Shown here: piece after piece, positions 34,879 to 43,404 of the stretch
Position numbering within the stretch: position 1 is the stretch's first letter
How the letters are laid out: each line of letters opens with the position of its first letter
Assembly (NCBI GenBank): GCA_900318205.1
Contig: ONJS01000020.1
Coordinates: 1-56,976, forward strand
From: an uncultured Prevotellaceae bacterium
GTDB lineage: Bacteria > Bacteroidota > Bacteroidia > Bacteroidales > Muribaculaceae
Direction of reading: 5' to 3'
DNA: 56,976 nt
The notes under the pieces: model-generated
What the model was told of the DNA's origin: nothing
The model's input: only the letters and a program-made list of their open reading frames with translations
Databases searched by the model: none
Position numbers and translations under genes: made by a program

Positions 34879-36884
34879 TCGGCTGTCAGTTGCAGCTTGT
34901 CGGGAGCAGGATTGGCGTTCTCGCCCTCAATTTCCCTGTCGATCTGCTCAAACTTACTGTGCTGGCTCTTGTACTCAGGGACAAATTCCTTCATGGCATA
35001 GATCATTCCGTGGGTGTCACCCTTGGCAGCCAGTTTGATGATCTGTTCTACATTGGCACAGACGTCCTTGTAGTTATAGGTCTTGACCTTGGCAATCATG
35101 ATCTTCTTGTTGACGGTAGCCGTGGTCTTCTCCTTGTCGTTGAGCAGTTCCTCGTAGAGTTTCTCACCTGGGCGCAGACCAATCTCCTCGATCTTGATAT
35201 CGACATCGGGTTTGAGTCCTGCCAGCGAAATCATGCGACGCGCCAGGTCATAGATCTTGACCGGCTCACCCATGTCAAAGATATAAATCTCGCCACCCGA
35301 GCCCATGCAACCAGCCTCAAGCACCAGTGAGCAGGCCTCGGGGATGGTCATGAAGTAACGGATGATTTCCTTGTGTGTAACGGTAACGGGGCCACCTGAG
35401 GCAATCTGCTTGCGGAACAGCGGAATCACCGATCCGTTGCTGCCCAGCACGTTGCCGAAGCGGGTGGTGATGAACTGGGTCTTCTTTCCCTCCTTTTGGG
35501 CGTGATAGAAGAGCGACTGGCAATAAATCTCGGCAATGCGCTTGGTGCAACCCATGACATTGGTGGGATTAACCGCCTTGTCGGTCGAAATCATCACAAA
35601 CTTATAGACGTTGTACTTCAATGCCAGGTCAGCCACGTTGCGGGTTCCCATCACGTTGGCAAGGATTGCCTCGGTGGGGTTGATTTCCATCATGGGAACG
35701 TGCTTGTAGGCCGCTGCGTGGAAGACATATCGCGGACGGAACTTGACGAACGCTTCCTCCAAACGGGCACGATTGCGCACATCACCCATGAAGAGTTCGA
35801 TGTGGGCATTGGGGTGACTCTTCTTCATCTCCAAGGAGATGTCGTGCATGGGCGTCTCGGCCTGGTCAAACAGGACAATCTTGCTTGCCCCGTAGTTGGC
35901 GACCTGACGCACGATCTCACTGCCGATAGAGCCGCACGCACCCGTAATCATCACGCAAGAACCCTTGATGTGCTCACTCACCAGCGGGTTGTTGAGCACG
36001 ATGGGATCACGCCCAAGGAGGTCCTCAATCTGGACTTCCTTGATGTAGGTGGAGATACCGGTATTGGTTTCCTTGTCCCCTGACTGTTCAAACTCTGCCA
36101 CCCTGTTCATGGAGAGCAGGGCGATATCGTTCTTGATGAAGAAGTCGGCAAAGCCGCTGCTCATCAGGTTGGTGCTCTTGGAGTCAAAGATCAAGGCATC
36201 AATATTTTCCTCGGTAAAGAGGTCGGTCATCTTGGTCGGGTCAAAGCGATAGACCTTGAAGCCGTTAATCTCGGAGTTTTCCGGTCCCGCCTTGATACTG
36301 AGCAGTCCCACAGGCAGGTACTTACCGCCGATCTCACCCTTGAGGGCGTTAGCGAGGAAGACCGAAGAGAACGACGTGCCCAGCACGAGGACGCGTTTTC
36401 GTCCCTCGGTAGCGCTGTTCATGCGCATATATAAATACTTGATACACAGTCGCTCAATCATCATTATTGAGAACGACAGTGCACCGATGATGAGGATATC
36501 CCAGAACTTCATGAAAGGCATCCCGGTGAGCGCCAATTTGCCCACATTGATGCCGAAGAGCACCAATGTAGAAATGACGATGACCATGAAGATACGGTAC
36601 AGGTCCTCAATCACCGACAAGCGGATAACACAAGTATAACTCTTTGATAAATAAGTGATTGCGAAATAAACAATCAGTACAATAGATGCATTCAGCAGAA
36701 TCGTCTGTGACGGCAGGACGGTGTGCAGGGAGTACATATCGGCAACCACTGTCGCGATATAGCACGCCAAGACTATAAGCATATCAAGCAGCAGGATTAT
36801 CCATCGAGGGGTTGTCCTGACCCTAAAGGCCCTGAAAATCCTCAAATCCAGCAGTTTATTTAGTAAAATCTCCATTATGTGCAA
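34875..36884 (-). CDS. Membrane-bound nucleotide-sugar 4,6-dehydratase, CapD/WbpM/PglF-like
   Basis: Likely acts on UDP-GlcNAc or a similar sugar in capsule, O-antigen or glycoprotein glycan synthesis. The 669-residue protein has four N-terminal membrane helices (to about residue 145), a first Rossmann domain (VLVLGTSFSSVFLANAL, about 165-290), and a catalytic SDR domain with GACGSIGSE (NAD binding), FHAAAYKHVPMMEINP, STDKAVNPTNVMGCTKR and FGNVLGSNGSVIPLF. In N-V-M-G-C-T-K-R, Met replaces the canonical SDR Tyr while the Lys is kept, the hallmark of the long membrane-bound WbpM/PglF group. The N-terminal membrane part suggests work near lipid-linked precursors. TACTTTTG promoter box at 36969-36976. 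Confidence 0.92.
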   Translation of the reverse strand: MHIMEILLNKLLDLRIFRAFRVRTTPRWIILLLDMLIVLACYIATVVADMYSLHTVLPSQTILLNASIVLIVYFAITYLSKSYTCVIRLSVIEDLYRIFMVIVISTLVLFGINVGKLALTGMPFMKFWDILIIGALSFSIMMIERLCIKYLYMRMNSATEGRKRVLVLGTSFSSVFLANALKGEIGGKYLPVGLLSIKAGPENSEINGFKVYRFDPTKMTDLFTEENIDALIFDSKSTNLMSSGFADFFIKNDIALLSMNRVAEFEQSGDKETNTGISTYIKEVQIEDLLGRDPIVLNNPLVSEHIKGSCVMITGACGSIGSEIVRQVANYGASKIVLFDQAETPMHDISLEMKKSHPNAHIELFMGDVRNRARLEEAFVKFRPRYVFHAAAYKHVPMMEINPTEAILANVMGTRNVADLALKYNVYKFVMISTDKAVNPTNVMGCTKRIAEIYCQSLFYHAQKEGKKTQFITTRFGNVLGSNGSVIPLFRKQIASGGPVTVTHKEIIRYFMTIPEACSLVLEAGCMGSGGEIYIFDMGEPVKIYDLARRMISLAGLKPDVDIKIEEIGLRPGEKLYEELLNDKEKTTATVNKKIMIAKVKTYNYKDVCANVEQIIKLAAKGDTHGMIYAMKEFVPEYKSQHSKFEQIDREIEGENANPAPDKLQLTAE

Positions 36885-36968
36885 ATACTAATTCAAGTGC
36901 TCATGATGACCGTGACGCCTAAATGATCGCCACACGGTCATTACATCAGATCACCAAGGTTCAAGCCA

Positions 36969-36976
36969 CAAAAGTA
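36969..36976 (-). promoter_or_regulatory. TAnnTTTG promoter box of the CapD-like operon
   Basis: The minus strand reads TACTTTTG, about 85 bp upstream of the ATG at 36884. Confidence 0.55.
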
Positions 36977-37070
36977 ATGATTTTATTTCAACAAACAATA
37001 ATATCCCCCAAAAATCATCGCTATAATAAAAAATGTGGCCGCAAACCACTTGTATTCGGGAATATTTTTC

Positions 37071-37078
37071 TAATTTTG
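37071..37078 (+). promoter_or_regulatory. TAnnTTTG promoter box for the PCMD lipoprotein
   Basis: TAATTTTG, 25 bp upstream of the ATG at 37104. Confidence 0.6.
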
Positions 37079-37103
37079 TCAGTTTGAAAAAAAGAAGATA
37101 GCA

Positions 37104-38273
37104 ATGAAACTCAATTCGTTTAGATACACACCCCTCGTACTCGCACTAACATGCATGGTAGCCCTGTCGCTCACCTCATGCTTCGGTGAAGAGCCTGATT
37201 ATTGTGAGGCCGACATCGAGACGGCAACGCTCCATGTCGATGATCCCTCGCAGTTCTTCTTTCAGGCTACCGACTCGATGCAGACCGTGTTCTCGACCGA
37301 CAGCGTCATCACCTTTTCAGTGCGTGGCGATGCCGACGTGAGTGCGCTGGCTCCTGTTTTCAAGTTGTCACCCGGTGCGACCGTGAGTCCGGAGAGCGGC
37401 AGTGTCCACGACTTCACGGGCGGTCCCGTGCGTTACACGGTAACTTCCCAGGACGGCAAGTGGCAACGCCATTACCGCGTGAGCGTGGTGCCGACGATGA
37501 TCACTGTCGCCGACACGCTGTACTACAACTTTGAGCACTACGAACTGGAGCCCACCTATCATCGTTACTACATGTGGCACAACACGCTGCCCGACGGCAC
37601 CCTGGGTAATGACTGGGCTACTGCCAACGACGGTTACCGCATCTCGATGGGCAGTGCAGCCGCTATGGACTATCCCACGACACCGCTTGCCAACGGATAT
37701 GAAGGCTCTGCAGTTTGCCTGACGACCCGTGACACGGGTCCCTTCGGCAGGATGGCCAACAAGCGTCTTGCTGCCGGTAACATGTTCCTGGGGACATTTG
37801 ACATCAAGATTGCGATGAGCGACCACCTGCACGCCACACGCTTCGGCCTGCCGTTCACGAGCAAGCCCGACCGCTTTACCGGCTACTACACCTTTGAGCC
37901 GGGCCAAACCGTGCAGGACTTCTACGGCAACCCCATCGCCGGCAGAGTGGATTCGGCCGACGTCTATGCCGTGTTCTACCGCAACCACGATGCTGCCGGC
38001 AACGAGGTGGTGCTCTATGGTGACAATGTGCTCTCCAGCGACTTGATCGTTGCTGTCGCCGAAATGGAATATGTCGTCCCCACGAGCCAATGGACGCCAT
38101 GGGACCTCAAGTTTGTGTATCGCGAGGAGGTGGACGAGCAGTTGCTTGCCAACCGTGGTTACAGCCTTGCCATCGTGTTCTCGTCGAGCTCGGCTGGCGG
38201 TGAATTCATCGGCGCTATCGGCAGCCGTCTGTGCGTTGATAAGGTACGGCTCATCTGCACCCACGAGGAATAG
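37104..38273 (+). CDS. PCMD-domain surface lipoprotein
   Basis: The 389-residue product has a lipoprotein signal (hydrophobic segment ending LTSCFG, lipobox Cys about residue 27), an N-terminal Ig-like domain (about 35-130, like the DUF5018-type domains of Bacteroidota lipoproteins: ITFSVRGDADVSALAPVFKLSPGATVSPESG), and a C-terminal PCMD-type carbohydrate-metabolism domain (about 135-388) with FGRMANKRLAAGNMFLG, FTSKPDRFTGYY and WTPWDLKFVYRE and the closing IGSRLCVDKVRLI. PCMD domains are jelly-roll-like, found in outer-membrane lipoproteins near glycan-use or cell-surface genes. Probably first of a run with the OMP and PCMD-dockerin genes. Confidence 0.85.
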   Translation: MKLNSFRYTPLVLALTCMVALSLTSCFGEEPDYCEADIETATLHVDDPSQFFFQATDSMQTVFSTDSVITFSVRGDADVSALAPVFKLSPGATVSPESGSVHDFTGGPVRYTVTSQDGKWQRHYRVSVVPTMITVADTLYYNFEHYELEPTYHRYYMWHNTLPDGTLGNDWATANDGYRISMGSAAAMDYPTTPLANGYEGSAVCLTTRDTGPFGRMANKRLAAGNMFLGTFDIKIAMSDHLHATRFGLPFTSKPDRFTGYYTFEPGQTVQDFYGNPIAGRVDSADVYAVFYRNHDAAGNEVVLYGDNVLSSDLIVAVAEMEYVVPTSQWTPWDLKFVYREEVDEQLLANRGYSLAIVFSSSSAGGEFIGAIGSRLCVDKVRLICTHEE

Positions 38274-38318
38274 TTACTAAGTTTATAGATAAAGTTAGAT
38301 TCTGATTTGTTGACAAAC

Positions 38319-39074
38319 ATGAGGATTCATATCAAACATATATTGTTCATCGCCTTGATGCTCGCCACAACGCTTGGCGCCAACGCATCGGTGCTGGACA
38401 GCCTGAGTTATGACGCACGTCTGGGCTATACCGTGGGCGGCACTATACCCACCCACATCGGCAAGGAGATACGTGGCATCAACAGTTTTAATCCCGGCTT
38501 GAACTTCGCACTGTCGGCCGAGGTGACCCTGCCGCTCAAGGGCCACTGGTCCTTACATTCAGGACTGCGCCTGGAACTGGGCAGCATGGACGTGGACAGC
38601 CGCGTCAAGAACTATGATATCGAGGTCGTCAGGGGTGACGAGTCACTCAACGGCATTTTCATAGGCAATGTGCGCATCAAGACGACCCAGCGCCGCCTCT
38701 CGCTGCCCTTGCAGGCACAATACGACTTCAGCCCGGAGTTCAGCCTGCGCGGCGGCTTGTTCATGGGCTGGCTCTTCAGCCGCAAGTTCTGGGGATGGGC
38801 CTACGACGGTTACCTGCGCGAGGGCTCTCCCGTGGGTGCCAAAATCGAGATGGGGCGTGAGCCTGGCGATCGTGGCGACTTTGAATTCAACAAGAACATG
38901 CGCCACATGCAGTGGGGCCTGGATGTGGGTGCCGACTGGCACTTCACCCGCCGTTGGGGACTGTTCGCCGAGTTGACCTACGGTTTCGGTGGCCTGTTCA
39001 AGAGTGACTTCCACTCGGTACAGACGCTGCGCCCGATGTACGGTACCCTGGGCATCTCTTACCGCCTCAAGTAA
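38319..39074 (+). CDS. Outer-membrane beta-barrel protein
   Basis: The product has a signal peptide (MRIHIKHILFIALMLATTLGANA) followed by alternating amphipathic strands (LGYTVGGTIPT, LNFALSAEVTLPL, GHWSLHSGLRLELGSM, RLSLPLQAQYDFSPEFSLRGGLFMGWLF) and ends with GTLGISYRLK, a typical last strand. It matches the PorT/OmpA-barrel-like small beta-barrels of Bacteroidota. A TTG start 12 bp upstream is possible, but the ATG at 38319 fits a signal peptide better. 45 bp after the PCMD lipoprotein gene, so the two may share a transcript and work together at the surface. Confidence 0.8.
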   Translation: MRIHIKHILFIALMLATTLGANASVLDSLSYDARLGYTVGGTIPTHIGKEIRGINSFNPGLNFALSAEVTLPLKGHWSLHSGLRLELGSMDVDSRVKNYDIEVVRGDESLNGIFIGNVRIKTTQRRLSLPLQAQYDFSPEFSLRGGLFMGWLFSRKFWGWAYDGYLREGSPVGAKIEMGREPGDRGDFEFNKNMRHMQWGLDVGADWHFTRRWGLFAELTYGFGGLFKSDFHSVQTLRPMYGTLGISYRLK

Positions 39075-39209
39075 AAAGCAAAGAATCGATGACACCCAGT
39101 CCAAATATGGAGATTTCTAAAAATCCCCTCCTCTAAGATTTGAGGGGGAACTATCTCAAGTAAAGAATAACTAAAGTTTTTAATAATAGTAATAGTATTT
39201 AGATTTAAA

Positions 39210-40691
39210 ATGAAGAAATTATTTTTGACTATTTGTTTGGCTGTGACGGCCGTGCTGGCCCTCCAAGCCGAGACATTCAGCGGCAACATCGTTGTTAACA
39301 GAAACGGACAGACCAATAACGCTAACGTCACAGTGAACGTGACCCAGCAAGCCAATGGTTTGTACACCCTCGTGCTTCAAGTCCCCACTTTTGGCACTAT
39401 GACAATGACAGACGTACATTCTGCCTATCGCAAAGGGTTTACCGTCTATAGCGCAGAGCGCGAAGTGGCTACCAACTTTGGCACCATGCGCACTATCCTG
39501 TTTGCCCGCACCATCGACGGCATGATGACCGCCGATGTTGCTATCCCCGCCCAGAACACCACCATGCGCTTCAACACGGTGGGTGACCACTTCCAGATGC
39601 CCAACAGCGACCTTGAGGACTGGAACAGCAGCTATACCAACGAGCCTAACCGCTGGCACGGTTTCAAGAGCGCCGGTGGCACTTTTGCCGGCACATCGGC
39701 TAACATTGCCAGCCTTGGCTCCAGTACTGACGTTCGTCCCGGTGCAACTGGCCACAGTGCAGTCCTTACCGCCGGCTCTTTCATTGGTATCGTTGCCAAT
39801 GGCACCATGACCAACGGTAAACTTATGGCCGGTTCATATGATGCCAACAGTCCCGACAACCATGCCGAGATGGATATGGCCAATGGCACCAACGACTTTT
39901 ACATGCCGCTGTATGCCAAGCCTGATAAGTTCAACGTATGGTTGAAATACACCCAGGGTTCTGCCAATGCCAACAACAAGGCCAGCGTCAGTGTAAAGAC
40001 CTTTGACGGCACCTACTATCAGGAACCCGTCGACAAGACCTATACCAACCTCTCGGGTAGCATCGTGGGCGGTGCAATCTCGGTGTGTGACTGGACACAT
40101 TTCTCATTTGACTTTGACTACGACAGTTATGCAGCCAATGGTGCCAACACCAATGCCATCTTTGTGACTTTCTCGACCAATGGCAATCCTGGCTCGGGCA
40201 GCAAGAATGATGCTGTCTATGTTGATGACATGGAGCTGGTTTATCTGGGCAACATGACTGACCTGCGCTATCAGGGTACCACCATCGCTGGCTGGAATCC
40301 CGCTGTCACTGAATACAGCATGGAGATCGACGGCGAGCCCAACCTGGACGACTTTGATGGCACCTTCGAGGGCGTGAGCGCCGTGCTCACCAAGTCGATG
40401 GAACAGAACGCCGACGGCAGCTACCGCATCGCCATCAGCGTTGTTTCGGCCGACCTGCAGAACGCAACCTGCTACATCATCAACGTGACCAAGCCCGCAC
40501 AGCAATTCATTCCCGGCGACGTGGACAATAGCGGTGCAGCAGCCATCAGCGATGTCACCACTCTGATCAACTACCTGTTGAGCAGCAACCCCGAGGGTAT
40601 CAACCTCCAGGCCGCTGACGTTGACGGTGATTCCAAGATTGCCATCGGTGATGTAACCGCCTTGATCAACCTGTTGCTGTCAGGCCATTGA
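39210..40691 (+). CDS. Calycin-like/PCMD protein with dockerin-like C-terminus
   Basis: The 493-residue secreted protein (signal MKKLFLTICLAVTAVLALQA) has an N-terminal small beta-barrel domain (about 20-125; FSGNIVVNRNGQTNNANV, GLYTLVLQVPTFG) resembling calycin-like domains, a PCMD-like central domain (about 130-430; HFQMPNSDLEDWNS, WHGFKSAGGTFAG, KPDKFNVWLKY, DDMELVYLG) and a dockerin-type tail of 60 residues with two loops (GDVDNSGAAAISDVTTLINY, ADVDGDSKIAIGDVTALINL). It is one of four proteins in the window with such a tail. Probably a surface or outer-membrane-vesicle glycan-binding factor; no catalytic motif seen. Confidence 0.82.
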   Translation: MKKLFLTICLAVTAVLALQAETFSGNIVVNRNGQTNNANVTVNVTQQANGLYTLVLQVPTFGTMTMTDVHSAYRKGFTVYSAEREVATNFGTMRTILFARTIDGMMTADVAIPAQNTTMRFNTVGDHFQMPNSDLEDWNSSYTNEPNRWHGFKSAGGTFAGTSANIASLGSSTDVRPGATGHSAVLTAGSFIGIVANGTMTNGKLMAGSYDANSPDNHAEMDMANGTNDFYMPLYAKPDKFNVWLKYTQGSANANNKASVSVKTFDGTYYQEPVDKTYTNLSGSIVGGAISVCDWTHFSFDFDYDSYAANGANTNAIFVTFSTNGNPGSGSKNDAVYVDDMELVYLGNMTDLRYQGTTIAGWNPAVTEYSMEIDGEPNLDDFDGTFEGVSAVLTKSMEQNADGSYRIAISVVSADLQNATCYIINVTKPAQQFIPGDVDNSGAAAISDVTTLINYLLSSNPEGINLQAADVDGDSKIAIGDVTALINLLLSGH

Positions 40692-40735
40692 TTCTGTTTG
40701 AATAACAATTAATTGAAATTATACTTTTTATCACA

Positions 40736-41290
40736 ATGAAGAAGTTTTTATCAGTTATGGCAGCCGCGTGCTGCGCTATGGCACTGAATGCCACTATCTA
40801 CACCTGCCACGTCAAGGTCACCATCAACGGTACCGTCAGCGAGCAGGAGCAAGTGCAAGTGGAGGTCAATGAGAACAATGGAGCCTATGACCTGAACTTG
40901 AAGAACTTTGTCCTCGTTTCCGAGGGTGTCGCCATGCCCGTGGGTAATGTTACCGTGACGGGTGTTGAAGGCGTCGATGAGTATGGATTTACCAAGCTCA
41001 ACTTTAATGGCACCATCTTCATCACCGAGGGCGATGATCCCCAGTATGACTTCTGGATGGGCCCGATGCTGGGTCCCGTTCCTACCGTGGCAACAGCCCG
41101 CTTTATTGACACAGCCATCAGCGGCGACCTGTTCATTGACTTGAGTTCGACGATGAACCAGGTCATCACCGTGTCGATCTTTGGTATCGCTCCCGGCGAA
41201 GCTGGAGGTATTGACGGCGACGTGAACAAGGACAGTGAGGTCAATGTAGCTGACGTGAATGCTGTCGTTGACATCATCCTGAACAAGTAA
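40736..41290 (+). CDS. Calycin-like secreted protein with half dockerin
   Basis: The 184-residue product has a signal peptide (MKKFLSVMAAACCAMALNA), a lipocalin/calycin-like beta domain (about 20-150; YTCHVKVTINGTVSEQEQVQ, YDLNLKNFVLVSEG, GFTKLNFNGTIFI) and a single dockerin-like loop at the C-terminus (GDVNKDSEVNVADVNAVVDI) instead of the usual pair. Its N-terminal domain resembles that of the preceding gene product, so the pair may stem from a shared module. Function unknown. Confidence 0.8.
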   Translation: MKKFLSVMAAACCAMALNATIYTCHVKVTINGTVSEQEQVQVEVNENNGAYDLNLKNFVLVSEGVAMPVGNVTVTGVEGVDEYGFTKLNFNGTIFITEGDDPQYDFWMGPMLGPVPTVATARFIDTAISGDLFIDLSSTMNQVITVSIFGIAPGEAGGIDGDVNKDSEVNVADVNAVVDIILNK

Positions 41291-41316
41291 GTTGAACTCT
41301 TAATGGGATTTTCACG

Positions 41317-41823
41317 ATGAAAAGATTCTTTTACATGGCAGTTCTCTTGATGGCAGCACTGACATTCAACTCATGCGGCAGCGATGAGCCCAAAGAGAAG
41401 ACCACAGCCACCGCTACTTACAACATGACTTTCTCTCAGGACCTGCTCGATGCCTGCAACGTGTTCATTACCTACAAGGCCGAGAACGGACGCAACGTCA
41501 TGGAGGCAGTCACCACCCCCTGGTGGACCAAGTCGGTCACCAGCGACAAGTTCCCTGCCGAATTTGGCGTGATGTACAAGTTCAGCACCAAATCGGATGC
41601 CGAACTGGTTAAAGAGAAGTATGACCTTGAGGCTTCCATCATGTTCAGAATCATGACTTCCAAAGGGGCCAGTTACTCTAACACGGTAACCATCATCGAT
41701 AGCAAGGGCGTTGCCAAGGACAAGGTGGTCAGCACACTCAACAAGCTGAGTGGCAAGTCCACCGGCTATAGAGTGACCATCAACGGCGATGCTTCACCTG
41801 CCAACAATTTGGATTACGATTAA
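41317..41823 (+). CDS. Small lipoprotein of unknown function
   Basis: 168 residues with a lipobox (LTFNSCGSD, Cys about residue 20) and a beta-rich body. No family recognised. It lies 26 bp after the calycin-like gene and ends at a terminator hairpin, so it closes the secreted-protein run from 39210. Confidence 0.75.
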   Translation: MKRFFYMAVLLMAALTFNSCGSDEPKEKTTATATYNMTFSQDLLDACNVFITYKAENGRNVMEAVTTPWWTKSVTSDKFPAEFGVMYKFSTKSDAELVKEKYDLEASIMFRIMTSKGASYSNTVTIIDSKGVAKDKVVSTLNKLSGKSTGYRVTINGDASPANNLDYD

Positions 41824-41853
41824 GTGTTTTTAAGAACATAGGATCATGAGCAG

Positions 41854-41873
41854 AGGCGCAAGATTTTGCGCCT
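41854..41873. terminator. Palindromic terminator after the lipoprotein gene
   Basis: AGGCGCAA and TTGCGCCT form an 8-bp stem followed by TTGCTTTTT. It is a variant of the GAGACGCAAAA palindrome family. Its position between convergent genes suits bidirectional use. Confidence 0.75.
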
Positions 41874-41891
41874 TTGCTTTTTATCTGGCCC

Positions 41892-42776
41892 TTACTTCAC
41901 GGGCTCCATGTGGATGGTGACATGAGTCTGGGGACCAAAGCGCTTCCTGATTTGCTGCTCTATGGCTGTGGCGCGGTCATGGGCGACCGAGAGAGGCAGG
42001 TTACCGTCCATACGCACATGGGCCTCGATGGCAAAGCGGTTGCCGATGCGGCGAGTACGCAGGTTGTGAGGCTCGCTCACGTCGGGGAATGAACAGATGA
42101 TGTCCTCGATTTCCTTCTCAATATCTCCGGAGAGCGAAGACTCGGTGAGTTCACCCACGCTGGAGCGCAGCAAGCCAACAGACACCTTGACCAGCAATGC
42201 GCCTACAAATACCGATGCCAACGGGTCAAGCACCGTCCAGCGGTTGCCCAACAGGATGGCACCGCCGATGCCCACAGTGGTCCCAATAGACGAAAGGGCG
42301 TCGCTGCGATGGTGCCAAGCATTGGCGACAAGTGCCTGGGAGTCAAGTTTCTTACCGCGAATGACAGTATAACGATAGAGGATTTCCTTAACAAGTATCG
42401 AAATAACGGCAGCTGCCAGAGCGAGCCAACCCGGTGCAGGGAGTTCCTTACCTCCAGCCCAGTCGATGAGTTTAGCAAGGCCCGACACGATGATGCCCGT
42501 CGCGGCTGCCAGCAATGCCAAGCCGATGATAAACGAGGCAAAAGTCTCGTATTTGCCGTGCCCGTAGTCATGGTCCGCATCCTGGGGCTTGGCGCTCACG
42601 TGGACAAAGGCCAGCACGATGACGTCAGTAATAAAGTCAGAGAGCGAGTGAACAGCATCGGCGATCATCGCCGAGCTGTGTCCCATCACACCAGCAATGA
42701 ACTTAAAGGTCAGCAGCGCTACATTGCCCGCACTGCCCACCAGCGTCACTTTATATATTTCCTTCTCGCGACTCAT
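41892..42776 (-). CDS. Cation diffusion facilitator transporter
   Basis: Exports divalent metal ions (typically Zn2+, Fe2+, Co2+) in exchange for protons. 294 residues from the chosen start, about six membrane helices, metal-site pattern MIADAVHSLSDFITD in helix 2, DADHDYGHGKYE in the loop and HHRSDALSS in helix 5, and a C-terminal cytoplasmic CDF domain (HNLRTRRIGNRFAIEAHV). The frame is open to 42809, but the promoter box at 42787-42794 lies inside that extension, so MSREKEIYK (42776) is preferred, giving almost no leader. Metal specificity cannot be read. Confidence 0.92.
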   Translation of the reverse strand: MSREKEIYKVTLVGSAGNVALLTFKFIAGVMGHSSAMIADAVHSLSDFITDVIVLAFVHVSAKPQDADHDYGHGKYETFASFIIGLALLAAATGIIVSGLAKLIDWAGGKELPAPGWLALAAAVISILVKEILYRYTVIRGKKLDSQALVANAWHHRSDALSSIGTTVGIGGAILLGNRWTVLDPLASVFVGALLVKVSVGLLRSSVGELTESSLSGDIEKEIEDIICSFPDVSEPHNLRTRRIGNRFAIEAHVRMDGNLPLSVAHDRATAIEQQIRKRFGPQTHVTIHMEPVK

Positions 42777-42786
42777 AACATCGCGG

Positions 42787-42794
42787 CAAAGATA
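42787..42794 (-). promoter_or_regulatory. TAnnTTTG promoter box for the CDF gene, near-leaderless
   Basis: The minus strand reads TATCTTTG with its last base 10 bp before the ATG at 42776. Confidence 0.6.
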
Positions 42795-42837
42795 AACCTT
42801 TTTCCTCACCCCACCATTGTCCGCATCTAAAAAAACA

Positions 42838-42867
42838 TGTCCCCACCGACGGACATCGGCAGGGACA
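42838..42867 (-). terminator. Intrinsic terminator of the lipoprotein genes
   Basis: TGTCCC-CA-CCGA pairs with TCGG-CA-GGGACA around CGGACA; on the minus strand it is followed by TGTTTTTTTAG. It sits 28 bp after the stop of the gene at 42895 and upstream of the CDF promoter. Confidence 0.78.
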
Positions 42868-42894
42868 CGCTATAATGATAAAATTATCTACGGA

Positions 42895-43317
42895 TTACAA
42901 GTACTTCTCAATGACGCTGTCCTTAACGCGAACAAAAGTAACTGCAACGGGATAATCATCGTAAGTAAGCATCAATTTGTCGTTCTTTACTTCAAAACCA
43001 AATGATTCGCTATAGGTTTTACCGTCCTCAGTGTAATTTACGGTAATCCTATTACCAGAAACGGTATATGTACCACGCTCAACTTCGATGTCAATCTCAG
43101 AGTCGTCGTTGTAAATCTCCACTGAATTCCACTGGCCGTTCTTGGTGAATTGAACCAGAGACTCATAGGAAGCGCCATCCTCATCGATAGCTTTAAGCTG
43201 CCAAGTGCCAACGAGATCAGAACTCTTGGGCTCATCCTTATCATCACCACATGAAACAAAACCAACTGAAACCAAAGTCAGCATCATGACTGACAGGAAT
43301 AAATAAAACTTTTTCAT
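42895..43317 (-). CDS. Lipocalin-like lipoprotein A
   Basis: 140 residues with a lipobox (VGFVSCGDDK, Cys 23) and a small lipocalin-like beta-barrel: LVGTWQLKAIDEDG, YESLVQFTKNGQWN, GTYTVSGNRITVNY. Typical Bacteroidota lipocalin_4-type surface lipoprotein; ligand unknown. A clear paralogue of the next gene, which lies 87 bp upstream in transcription order. Confidence 0.82.
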   Translation of the reverse strand: MKKFYLFLSVMMLTLVSVGFVSCGDDKDEPKSSDLVGTWQLKAIDEDGASYESLVQFTKNGQWNSVEIYNDDSEIDIEVERGTYTVSGNRITVNYTEDGKTYSESFGFEVKNDKLMLTYDDYPVAVTFVRVKDSVIEKYL

Positions 43318-43404
43318 AAATGATAAATGTTAATTAAAAAATAGTTAGTAAAAATTTACTTCAAAATTCCGTGAATAAACATATTCTTGTATTGCTATGA
43401 AGCG

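Noticed and set aside
42837-42890. Metal-responsive riboswitch upstream of the CDF gene
   Set aside because: The hairpin lies upstream of the CDF promoter box and has a T-tract on the minus strand, so it is better explained as the terminator of the preceding lipoprotein gene.
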